Positions 23,101 to 32,937 of a stretch of 64,000 nucleotides of DNA are shown here, piece after piece. Source of the stretch: Hypoxylon rubiginosum (Eukaryota; Ascomycota; Sordariomycetes; Xylariales; Hypoxylaceae); assembly GCA_902806565.1 (NCBI GenBank), contig CADCXA010000010.1, positions 372,001-436,000 on the forward strand, written 5' to 3'. Under the pieces are notes generated by a model, which did not search any database, was not told where the DNA came from, and saw only the letters and a program-made list of their open reading frames with translations. Both the position numbers and the translations under genes were made by a program. The first letter of the stretch is position 1. Each line of letters starts with the position of its first letter.

Positions 23101-25733
23101 AGCGTGATGGTAGGGCGTGGTGGTATTTGGAGCCCCAACGGAATAATCCATCTTTGAACCAATACAATCCGTTGATAAGCCTCAGTTGGTTCGCGAATAT
23201 CGATATCTCCCCCTGTACGAGTGTGGATGCTGTGATCGACTACGCCGCAAAATACTGCAGCAAGATCGAGAAGCAGACCAGCACCTACGCCGATATAGTG
23301 AAAGCCATCCTACCTCACGTCTCAGATCGGCAACCCATGCTCTCCTTCGTCTCCAAGGTAATGAATAAGCTGATTGGAGAGCGGGATTATTCGGCCCAGG
23401 AGATCTGCCATATCCTGCTAGGCCTCCTTTTACAAGAGGATAGCCGTGTGGTACGGAGCGTGGACTGTCGCCCCCCAGAGACGCACACACGGCCTATGGA
23501 TGTGACTGCGGAAAGTAACAATGTGGATACGGCTCTTACGTCGTACGAGAAATACCTGAAGCGCCCGGAAGCGATGGAAGATGTTTCGTATTTCGACTTC
23601 CTGGAGCTATGGAATTTCTCGTATCGTGAGCCAGCGAATTGGAGGGAGTTTCGATACCCGGCGCTACCTAGGGTGTTATGCTACTTCCCACGTTACAATC
23701 CCAATACGTCGCATAGGCAGCATCCTGATTTCTGCCGGGTAAAGCTACTGCTGAATCATCCCCATCGCAAATACTATAACCTTCTTTTTGTGGACGGGGA
23801 AGAGTTTCCTACTTACGAGGCGGCGTATCGACGTTGCCGGCTAATGCATGACCACCCAGATGACCATTATGGAGAAGAAAATCGCCCCGATGCCGAGCCA
23901 GAGGATAAATTCGAGCCTCTATACGCGGTAGATGATATCACTCTAGAGGATTGGCAGGAGGTAGCCCGTATGGTACCAGAGCTGCAGCCGGAAGAGGAGC
24001 CTGCCGATTTATTAGGTCGCCGGGATATCGATATCAATTACGACTGGAGACCCCATATTGGACGGTATCGTCACGAGTTTTTCGCCATGGGGGATTACTA
24101 GAGTGAATTGCAGGGTGAGACGCCTGGGAATTTCGACATGGAAAGCATGCCTCTGGCAGCATGTGATACGCTAGACACGGAACAGCGTATAGTATACGAT
24201 ACCGTGCTCGGGCATTTCCAGCAAGGCTATCTGTGTGGTCACCGGCTTCCCCCTCTTCGTATGCATGTAGATGGCGGCTGCGGTACGGGGAAGTCCTACT
24301 TGGTGAAAGTGATATCCTCGCACCTACAGCGATTACAAGACGGTGGCGATTCACCTATAGTTCGAGCGGCTCCTACCAGCAACCAGATTAACGGGCAAAC
24401 GTTACATTCGCTCCTCCGTCTACCTATCGATCGCGACTACAAGCCTCTATCCGAAACGCCTACAGCACTCAACACCTTGCAGCGTCGTTTTCATGGTGTG
24501 CAGTATCTCGTGATTGACGAGAAGAGCATGCTGGGGTTGAGGATGTTGGCCTATATCGATAGGCGTCTTAGCGAGATATTTCCTGAGCGACGGGATGAAT
24601 TCTTCGGAGGGCTCAGCGTCTTGTTAATCGGCGATTTCTATCAGCTCCCTCCTGTTATGAGCAAGCCTATCTATTTCACCGGTGACCTCAGCAACGAGAA
24701 TGAGATCCGTGGCCGTGTTGTGTATCAGTCCTTTCTGCATTCTGTTTTCTTGACGACCATTCAATGGCAGCATGGAGACGACCAGGCCCTGTTTAGTCAG
24801 GCGTTGCTCGAGCTTCGAGAAGGGAAGGTCTCGCTTCTATCCTGGGAGCTTCTCGCGTCACGTTGCGCGGTGAAGCTTACGCGAGAAGAAGTCGAGAGCT
24901 TTGCAGATGCCTTACGTATCTATCCTACGAAGGCTGCGGTCCGAGATTTCAACCACGACCATATGCTCGGCCTAAACCATCCTGTCATAGATGTGAAGGC
25001 TTCGAACCAGGGTGTTGGGGCGGATAAAGCTGATTCGAAGGATGCCGGCAACCTCTCGAAAACGTTTCCTATCTGTGTTGGCTGCAGGGTAATGCTCACA
25101 CATAACCTGTAGGAACCTGTTAGTCTTGTGAACGGAGCCCAAGGCACGGTATACGATATCTCTTGGGCGCAAGGATCCGATCCGGATCGGGATCCTCCCG
25201 AGGTGATTATGATTAGCTTTGATCGCTATATCGGGCCACCATTCATCGGTGCCGATGGAGAAGCGCTTAGAGATTCTAACGGGGAAGTCGTCGTGCCAAT
25301 TCTTCGAGTGCGGCAGGAATTCGTGGTACGGAATAACGTATGCGTTAGAGAGCAATTCCCTCTCGTTATAGCCTACGCTATCACCATCCATAAATCCCAG
25401 AGCGTCACGTTGGATAAGGTGGTCTGCGATATCTCTCTGCCCGAATTTACCTCAGGGTTATCCTATGTTGCAGTTTCACGGGTCTCTAAGCTGCAGGGCC
25501 TTTTATTCGATGCCCCTTTTTCTCGGAACCGTGTATATCACGAGGAACCTAGCCGACCAATGCAGATGAGGATTGCCGACTCAGGTGCAAGGCGGCTACA
25601 GGCTTTGGACGAGCCACTGTACATGCCCGAGTGGGGGGATTATAGTCCAGATACAGACGATAACAACGACGACAACGATGACGGTAATGATGGCGATGAT
25701 GATAACGATTATGACGATATTAATGAATTATGA
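20104..25733 (+). pseudogene. Helitron Rep-helicase gene, full length but with seven in-frame stops
   Basis: Rolling-circle transposase-helicase. A probable first exon at 20104-20229 codes C-x2-C…C-x2-C (CHVCGEQK, CVTCRTNQR). Another open stretch from about 20670 codes an AT-hook (RPRGRPR at 20770-20790). A second zinc-like pair follows (CDWC at about 21064, CKKCH), then MDFGSIPDHLPSLLPLEELL. GTCTGT…AG at 21283-21500 looks like a phase-0 intron. DUF6570-like text is at about 21660-21790 (KHVIETWLRFLFDNHPGYR). Rep is at 22.2-23.3 kb with the HUH-like EWQGLGSSHNH and catalytic YAAKYCSK. The PIF1 helicase starts at about 24.15 kb, with Walker A GGCGTGKS, VIDEKSM and GDFYQLPPV. The frame continues to 25733 and ends in an Asp/Asn-rich tail. 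Stops lie at 21049, 21103, 21513, 21654, 22164, 24099 and 25110. The reading frame is otherwise unbroken, so the copy died recently. Element ends were not found. Confidence 0.9.
21283..21500 (+). other. Probable intron in the Helitron gene
   Basis: The stretch begins GTCTGT and ends ATATGTATAG. Removing it joins …VNIFT to VRGQ…YKYRGHIVHFL in phase 0, which restores the usual Helitron protein order. Its 218 bp are not a multiple of three, which fits an intron rather than an in-frame insertion. Confidence 0.6.
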
Positions 25734-27572
25734 ATTAAGATACCCTAGATATCCTATACTAATAACAAAGAATATAACAACCCATATCAGCTCCCAGGCT
25801 CCTACTTTATACCTATTACTTCCTTTAAACGTTGCAGTCTCCCACTTATAGGGTTAAGAGATTCCTAGGTTATTATTCGTACTGGAAATGGGTGACAGTT
25901 TACGATTAACTACACCAAATCTATATGTAAATGCCAAACCCTATCACGATGGTACCTGTTTTACCACGGGTAAGAGTCTAGTATTTTTTTTTTTCAAAGC
26001 TGAGGATATACATGAAGGCTAAATATTTCCTCAGATCGTTTAAATTAGGCTGACAGCTTTTGAATTCGTGGAAGTATTGGCAAGTGAAAAGGTACCTAGG
26101 TAGTTAGTGATTTGGCTGTAAAAGGGTATACAAAAGGGGGTCTACACAGTTAAATGCTCAGTTCTAGAATCAAGGTAGGCACTAGGTTGCCCCGAATGCG
26201 GTCAAAGGCTTCGCATTTTTTATCTTTGCTTTCCGAAAGCGGTAGCAGCATTTCATAAACTAAAGGGAAACGGTCAAGTCCGAGAAAGACACTCCTCAAA
26301 TAATTGTAATACCAAGAACTGACTTTTTTTATTGAGGAACTGAGAGAAGGTTTATGTCTTGTTGTTCTTAGTACTGCTAGTTCTTACCACCTGTTTGAAT
26401 AATAAAAGCGACCTCTAGCGGAAATAAATTACACTATTATCTATCTCTCTCTCTTTTTATACATTCATCTGTACTTTCCAATCATACAATGTAATATTTT
26501 AGGGGTATCCCTGGTTAATATCATACACGCCGTACCGATCTAATTTCCCCATTCGGTCAATATCATTCCCAACTACTCCTACAGCACATAAGTGCACATA
26601 ACGTATTCCACACACCCGTGCTTAGAAGAAAAGAGCACTGCTCATATCGTGCACAATACCAGCAAGACAAGAGTAGTGCAGATTGCTCATATCCCGTAGG
26701 CCAACTTCTTCATAGCAGGTCTGTACTCCTTATCTCTTTCTTTTGCCCTGGTCATGGGGCCGAATGTTGCTGCACATCCCTAGTGTTGCTATCAGAGACA
26801 ACCCCAGTTTAATTCCTTCCATCGTCACAAAAAATGTACAGCCACTTGCCTGGGTGAATAATAGAACTGTAACTGGATTTCCGCTTATCTACTAATAGAC
26901 AGCAGGACTTCAAATAAGAACTCCCGGTACATTTGCAAAGTAGAGCTCTTTACTTACCTACAGAGGTAGGTGTCCAATACTTGGTAAGTTTCCCTCAGCT
27001 CTATGTCATCAAGACCTTTAATCTTGTCTCTGAACCACTTTTTGTCTTCTGTACTGTACATGGCTACCGTCCTTTCTGTGGCATAAGCTCACCCGCCCCT
27101 GTGGATACACCACGTCGCTGCAAAGGAGTCAGGAAGATAGGAAATCACCTAGCCTTCAGGGCCAAGGCGAGAAAAGCAAACCAAACACAAGACGTCAACG
27201 CACGTAGATAAATCACCAACAGCTAATAAGTTATGCATTTAGAGATCAAGACGTACAGCGTGGGGACCTGTTTGTTTACCTCCATCTGACTACTTGCTAC
27301 TAGGTCACATTTAGGAGCATAGTGTCTCGGAGAGTTTGTCGTTGTGGATAATTTGCTATTCGGTTGCTACTCGAGCCATCGTTTGAAGGCGTAGTGGGTT
27401 AGCAGCCGTCGAGAGAGACACCGATACCAGGCGGACAGTAAAAGAGAAATCCTCACGAGAAAGAAATAACAACCACCCTTTTCTAAAGATTCGGGTTTGA
27501 TACCTGCCATCCCAATATAATCTGCTAGTCTACTTCTTGTCTTCACTTTCTCCTATTAATAGAGAAGAGTCG
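25734..27572. other. Long intergenic stretch, nothing recognised
   Basis: AT-rich 3' flank of the Helitron and the 5' flank of the HMG-box gene. A TCTCTCTCTC run lies near 26440. I see no gene, transposon end or RNA in it. The Helitron 3' terminus (CTRR after a hairpin) must lie here, but I could not choose among candidates. Confidence 0.4.
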
Positions 27573-29297
27573 ATGGAGAAAACAGACCCACACCCCCCAG
27601 TGCCCTCTACCAACAATCCATTCGTCGCTGCCGACAACACCATCCAAACCCAATTGCAACAGAGTTACGAGATGGAGAAAAGCCTACACTCTCAACTAGG
27701 CCCACCATTGGTATGTTAAAATTATATCCAATAGAGAAATGGGCTGTACCCAGTTGTATTGTCTATATACTACGTAATACCCTTTTCCCCTTCTAGGGGT
27801 TTTTCTTTTGGCTAATACTCTCGCGTTCTTACAAAGACTTCCCATAATACCGCCCGCATAACTCTAGCAGCATCGCCCCCAACGCCGCCACAGACCTTAT
27901 GCCGGGTAAGAACACGAAGTAGACATGATATCAGCCAAGAGCATGATGAATCATCAACATTCAGAGTGCGACCGTCACGAGTTGAAAATTTGTCACCGAA
28001 ATCAAAGAGAGGGATAGCAGCTAGTGCGGGTGTCAGAAAAAGAAAGAAGGGAAGAGGCAAAGGAGCTACTAGTGACGAGCCATCCGTGGTACTAGAGGCA
28101 CCGCTGAGCGAGCTAGTCAAGAATATCACCACGGTACATGACATTAACATCGAGGAGTACGTGAACCGGCCGCTTGAGGCGCGACAAGCTGAAGTGCTAG
28201 AAGGTAGTAAAGTGAAGAGGCCGATGAACTCTTTCATGCTGTATCGCAAGGCTTACCAAAGACATATAAGAGAATGGGGGAAGCAACACAGTCACCAAGT
28301 GATCTCGCAGGTCTGCGGCATCAGCTGGAAAATGGAATCGCAAGAACGGCGCAATCAGTATGACGACTGGGCCAAAATAGAGAGTGCTAATCACAGGCGT
28401 GCTTTCCCCAGCTACAAGTTCACACCCGCCATTGCCAAAAAAAAGAAGACAGCCGGCGGCAGTGATCGGAAAACCGTGTCTAAAGATGATGATTCCGACC
28501 TTGATGACTACTTGCGCGGGTTGAACACACCATCGCATAGCACATCAAAGACCACACGACAAATGCACGATCCGGATGGTGATTACCGACTACCAAGGAT
28601 GCAAATGGGATATGCGCCAACCCAGCATCCCCACCAATCGCCAATAATGTCCCGTTCACAGTTGTCTGACTCGGCACATCAAGCCCCCCTCCAATATTCT
28701 AGCCTCGGGGAGCCTCGGCCGACCGAGTACGGGATGGATGTGGGTCATAATCAATACTACAAGCAGACGAGCGACTTCATAGCGCGGTCAGACTATCAAC
28801 ACGACAGGGCGTACGGCGTGGGTGTAGGAAGCATGTCTGACTTTCATCCCTTCGTAGAAAGTGTGTACATGAACAGGGAAAACTCGCCACTGAATTCGTT
28901 CCAAAGACCAGCTGTCGATTATTATAACATGATGGGGTCTGCGTACTCTCATCCGGCTCCTGAGCAGCCCCAAGTCGCCATGCTGCATCCCGAGATCAAA
29001 AGCGACGCCCGCCGGATCCCGTCGCACCAAGGAGATTCCGACCAGTACGCTGCCCTGGAAGTCATGAGAGATTTCTCGCTTAACCACGCCGACGCCAACC
29101 ATGAGCGACAGCTCGAGCCTAGATCTCATCAGCCCGCTGCGAACGAAACCAGCATTAACACAGAATCAACATGGCATGACGACTCTTTATTACCAACGCC
29201 TTTATTACCAACGCTGGAGTGCGACGAGTGGAAGAATTTATTTGAGGGAGAAGTCTGTCTCGATGATCCGAATTGGGATATTGGCTATGGCGAGTAG
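27573..29297 (+). CDS. HMG-box DNA-binding protein, three exons, apparently intact
   Basis: Nuclear DNA-binding regulator of the HMG-box class. My splice model is exons 27573-27710, 27868-27905 and 27965-29297. The introns start GTATGT and GTAAGA, end TAG and CAG, and keep phase throughout, giving 502 residues. The HMG box is at about 142-214 (VKRPMNSFMLYRKAYQRH…QVCGISWKME…WAKIES…SYKFTP), followed by a basic KKKKTAGG run. The C-terminal half is His/Gln/Pro-rich and disordered, and the end is acidic. The box looks like the fungal VKRPMNAFMLYRKAYQ subgroup rather than a classical MAT1-2-1 box, so I do not call it a mating-type gene. Residues 241-248 (YLRGLNTP) are encoded by 23 bases identical to the end of the transposon family at 29532. 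No stop or frameshift is seen, unlike most neighbours. Confidence 0.8.
28509..28531 (+). repeat. Transposon-end sequence inside the HMG-box exon
   Basis: TACTTGCGCGGGTTGAACAC plus ACC is identical over 23 bases to the terminal repeat of the element at 29532. The following bases still match at three of five positions. It is read in frame as YLRGLNTP. Confidence 0.85.
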
Positions 29298-29531
29298 TCC
29301 CAGGGAATAGATACCCGCTATGAACAATCGCATGAAGGGTTGAGCTCTAAAGATCTGCTCTAGTGAAAGAGGGGAGACATACATGTACAGAGCTTTTTTG
29401 TATTCAACTGAGGTTATTTTCTGTCTTAACGCCCATTGCTTTTTGCGCTGTCATTTCGTCAGATTTATTAAGTCAAGAATCGATTATTGGTATGAAGCAT
29501 GTCTTGATTGAATTGTTCTCGTACCTACATG
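29298..29531. other. 3' flank of the HMG-box gene
   Basis: Short spacer with no gene. It ends at the left terminus of the complete inverted-repeat element. Confidence 0.4.
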
Positions 29532-30119
29532 TACTTGCGCGGGTTGAACACACCCACGCCCCCCCCCTTCGGGGGGGGGGGGGGCGTGGCGCTTTAACTT
29601 GCAATTCGGGCAGGACTCGCAAATACCCGAGGATTACCCAGTACATCTCACTCTATAGTAATCTCCATATAGAGTAATGTATTTCTTATCACACTGTATA
29701 TATAAATAGCCCCTTTATATATATAAATACTCCCTTAAAAGGTATCATAAAAGGTATCACGTGATATCCTTTATAAGACCTCTTATTTTCCACATCCTAT
29801 ACTATCCTTTCCCACGGTCGCATTTATATGCAATCTTTCTCAATCAATTCTATTCATTTCAATCTTCAAAATAATATTAATTTTAACTGTATCCTCCTGC
29901 TGATGATAAAGTTATTTAATTCTGAAGATATCTTGGTAGGTAAGCTTGGAAATGTTCATGTATATAACCAGCATTTCGTACAGTACCTTAATTTTGTATG
30001 GGAGCCCTATACTACCGGAGGTACCTCGGGAATAATTACAACTATTGCCCGAATTGCAAGTTAAAGCGCCACGCCCCCCCCGAAGGGGTGGGCGTGGGTG
30101 AGTTCAACCCGCGCAAGTA
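29532..30119. mobile_element. Complete MITE with about 80-bp terminal inverted repeats, each carrying a nested hairpin
   Basis: The left end starts TACTTGCGCGGGTTGAACAC and runs to TTTAACTTGCAATTCGGGCA. The right end is its inverse, ending CCCGCGCAAGTA. Inside each terminal repeat, CCACGCC…TTCG…GGCGTGG folds back on itself. The inner 400 bp are AT-rich and I see no transposase. Both tips are TA, so either TA is the target duplication (as in Tc1/mariner elements) or it belongs to the repeat. The element sits between the HMG-box gene and Spok-like gene A, about 365 bp upstream of the latter's ATG. Confidence 0.9.
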
Positions 30120-30357
30120 GGTATTAACAAGACCTTAACATGGCCTGTGCATTGCTTTGTCAGATTCCTGGCGCCTGGCAGCCTGGCTGCCTGGCCTGGC
30201 TGGCTTGGTCTGGCACTTGCCAGCTTGGTCTGGCATCTGTCAGCCTAGCCAGGTACCTGGGGGCTTGCGTAAACTCTGAGCTACTGTGCCGCCTGGAACT
30301 GCCAACTGCGGGGCACGTCTAACCTAGTAGGTAGCTCTAACACGGTTTTATTTACTT
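30120..30357. repeat. CCTGGC-rich low-complexity tract
   Basis: 30165-30260 is a degenerate array of CCTGGC/CTTGGTCTGGCA words. It lies between the MITE and the 14-bp repeats upstream of Spok-like gene A. It has no coding meaning that I can see. Confidence 0.6.
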
Positions 30358-30413
30358 CACGCCTCCATTTTCGCGCCTCTATTTTCACGCCTTCATTTTC
30401 ACGCCTCCATTTT
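30358..30413 (+). repeat. Four tandem 14-bp repeats in the promoter of Spok-like gene A
   Basis: Four copies of CACGCCTCCATTTT (variants CGCGCCTCTATTTT and CACGCCTTCATTTT) end 70 bp upstream of the ATG. Their position suggests a regulatory array, but no known site is recognised. Spok-like gene B lacks them. Confidence 0.8.
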
Positions 30414-30483
30414 CCTTCGAGCCTTCATATTGATCGCAAACCTGATTAGGTTTTAGGGTACTACGATAGACGATTCACAAAAG

Positions 30484-32706
30484 ATGGACGAAATAACTCG
30501 ACTAAAGGCAGATCTGGAAGAGGCGCAGCGTCGACAACATGAAGCAGAGCGTCGACAACATGAAGCGGAGCGTGAATTACGTGAAAAAAAAGAACAGACC
30601 CAGAAGACCACTCTCGACGAGCACATCAAAGCTAGCCATGATTTAGTCTTCACTTGCTTAACCGTTGAAACCAATAAGGACCTAACGTTAAAAGGTTCTG
30701 TTCCGCCCCTGGTAGAAAAATTATGCCCAACAAACCTTCAACCATGGCCCGATTTTTTAATACAACAATTCGCCATCCTTGGAGACCTTTATGATATATT
30801 CTCCGCTATCCCCGCCGACCAGCAACGAATCTTTGAAGACCGCCATTTCCTTAAAGGCATCGGCCAAAGAATGTCTAGCAAACCGATATCGGATGAGAAG
30901 ACTCTCGAGTATTTCTTACATACATGTGTTGAGGAGCCGGTAAAATTTATCATCAACGGGTTAACGGGGATAGAGGAGGTTAGGCGTATCTTCAAAATCG
31001 ACCACAGCATTGTATTTGATAACCATCGTCACGTGCTTAGCGATAAGAGCGACGAGGTTATGAAGCGACCGCAGACACCAGTGCAAGGACATGGTCCTCA
31101 AAAAATTCGCCCCGATCAGATTTGCGTGTACCGGTCTCATGACTTGGAAAAGCACAGTATGCTATACATCTGCGAATACAAGCCTCCCCACAAGCTCACC
31201 CCCTTTCACCTTCGTGCCGGCCTGCATCCTATGAACATCTACAAGGACGTTGTAAATCAGAAGACAATTCCTTCTGCCGACGACCCAGAACGTAAGTTTC
31301 GATATGATTCGGAAAGGCTCACCGCTTCTGCCCTGACCCAAACCTACAACTACATGATCGAGAGCGGGCTGGAATATGGCCTGCTCACCACTGGCCAAGC
31401 AATTGTCTTCCTCAAAGTAGACTGGCAGGACACAAGTACGCTGTACTATCACCTCGCTGAACCTCTCCATGAGGTTGAAGCCCATCCAACTGAATCCCAC
31501 TTTTTCACAGCTATAGGACAATATCTAGCTTTTACCATTATGGCCTTAGAAACTGGTGATATCCATTCGCAGACCGAGCGTAACGAGGCAATTACTCAAT
31601 CAAAAAAATGGGTTACGGACTTCGAATCCACGCTGCAATCTATCCCAGCCAGCGAGCGTAAGCCACCATCAGACTTATCATACGCACCAACAACGCACTC
31701 GGATATTAATCAATCATCATTCATCTTGCGGAAATCAAAACGACTTATAGAAAGAGACCGCCCAGATAATCTGCCTACTCGCAGGGACTCAGATGAGTCT
31801 GACAATGAGTCCCAACCAGATACCCCATGTCCAACCAATCGGCCTCTACGTAAGAAAGATTCACATGATCAAGGCCAAAGACCTCGACGTAACGAGCAGA
31901 ATTCAGCGCGGCGGCCCCAAGGGGGAGACAGACATACCAAAAACTATTGCACCCAGCGTTGCCTCCTCGGGCTAGTTAAAGGCACTTCCCTCGACCCAAA
32001 ATGCCCCAATGCGGCGCTCCATCAACCAAGTACACCAAACGGCCTTCACCCAATCAATTACACCAAGTTTCGCCAACTTCTCCATTGCCAGCTTAAGAAA
32101 TCACTAGACGACGGGGTTGTAAAGCTAGGGATAGGGGGTTCACGAGGCGTGCTATTTCAGATCACCCTACTCGCATACGGATATACCTTTGTGGGCAAAG
32201 GCACTATACCAGCGTTTATCCCAGACCTCCAGCATGAAGCGAAGGTTTATAAGCAACTGAAGGAAAAGCAGGGTATCACGGTGCCTATATACCTAGGTGC
32301 CATAGATCTCCGCGACCTGGGCAGTACTTATTATTATGATCATCGGGTCTATATTCGGTACATCATGTTCCTCTCATGGGGCGGGTATACAATGGACTCT
32401 AAGAGTCCATCCAGCGTTCGCAAAGTAATGGAATGTCTGCAGTCAATACACCAGAAAGGTGTGGTTCATGGAGATATACGGTGGGCTAACATATTATGTC
32501 ATCCTGTCACAGGCGACGTAATGATAATTGATTTCGAACGGGCGTCAATTATAAAGCCAGCACGACGCCCACTCGGTCAGGTGGTGCCGAATAAGCGGGC
32601 GTGGGACCATGAAAGGGACGAGAAAAGGTATACTTGTGGTCAGAAGCCAAATGAAGTCGGGTTTCAGAATGATATTTCAACAGCAATTGCCGTATTTTCA
32701 GGCTAA
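30484..32706 (+). CDS. Spok-like spore-killer homologue A (nuclease and kinase-like domains)
   Basis: A homologue of the Podospora Spok family, in which one protein both kills sibling spores and protects its carriers. Open frame of 740 residues, no intron. Residues 5-45 form a charged coiled coil with a tandem RRQHEAE repeat. The PD-(D/E)XK nuclease candidate has D211 in RPDQICVY and E231-Y-K233 in CEYKPPHK. A 400-480 linker is hydrophilic and disordered. A zinc-like cluster follows: C489, C493, C507, H513. The kinase-like domain covers about 540-740, with a Gly-rich stretch near 549-556, a possible ATP lysine at 572, the catalytic loop H662-G-D664…N669 and D683-F-E685. In the known family the nuclease part is linked to killing and the kinase part to resistance; that both work here is inference. 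Order and length equal those of gene B. No damage is visible, unlike the genes around it. Confidence 0.85.
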   Translation: MDEITRLKADLEEAQRRQHEAERRQHEAERELREKKEQTQKTTLDEHIKASHDLVFTCLTVETNKDLTLKGSVPPLVEKLCPTNLQPWPDFLIQQFAILGDLYDIFSAIPADQQRIFEDRHFLKGIGQRMSSKPISDEKTLEYFLHTCVEEPVKFIINGLTGIEEVRRIFKIDHSIVFDNHRHVLSDKSDEVMKRPQTPVQGHGPQKIRPDQICVYRSHDLEKHSMLYICEYKPPHKLTPFHLRAGLHPMNIYKDVVNQKTIPSADDPERKFRYDSERLTASALTQTYNYMIESGLEYGLLTTGQAIVFLKVDWQDTSTLYYHLAEPLHEVEAHPTESHFFTAIGQYLAFTIMALETGDIHSQTERNEAITQSKKWVTDFESTLQSIPASERKPPSDLSYAPTTHSDINQSSFILRKSKRLIERDRPDNLPTRRDSDESDNESQPDTPCPTNRPLRKKDSHDQGQRPRRNEQNSARRPQGGDRHTKNYCTQRCLLGLVKGTSLDPKCPNAALHQPSTPNGLHPINYTKFRQLLHCQLKKSLDDGVVKLGIGGSRGVLFQITLLAYGYTFVGKGTIPAFIPDLQHEAKVYKQLKEKQGITVPIYLGAIDLRDLGSTYYYDHRVYIRYIMFLSWGGYTMDSKSPSSVRKVMECLQSIHQKGVVHGDIRWANILCHPVTGDVMIIDFERASIIKPARRPLGQVVPNKRAWDHERDEKRYTCGQKPNEVGFQNDISTAIAVFSG

Positions 32707-32937
32707 GGTATAAGCAGGTACGGTTAACATTGGACTATGCTATTACTGTATACTTAGACTAGCTGTTATATCCCCGTGCCCTTCGGGTAATACAGGGCAT
32801 TGATTAGCGAAACAGGCAAACCCAGCGAAGTACTTAAGAACTACCAGGTAGTATGTTTAACTCCATAGTAATCTTTTAGTCAATGTATAAATACCTACCT
32901 ACCTAAAGTAATCCCATTACCAGCTCATTGCAACAAC

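Noticed and set aside
20104..25733. Stop codons in the Helitron read as programmed readthrough (five of seven are TAG)
   Set aside because: No readthrough signal is seen. All seven are explained more simply by C:G to T:A mutation of a repeated sequence.
27573..29297. Mating-type gene MAT1-2-1
   Set aside because: The HMG box starts VKRPMNSFMLYRKAYQ, not the PRPPNAFILYR type. No other mating-type genes or APN2/SLA2 flank it.
29828..30064. 78-residue ORF inside the complete MITE
   Set aside because: It runs into the terminal repeat, is AT-driven in composition and resembles no transposase.
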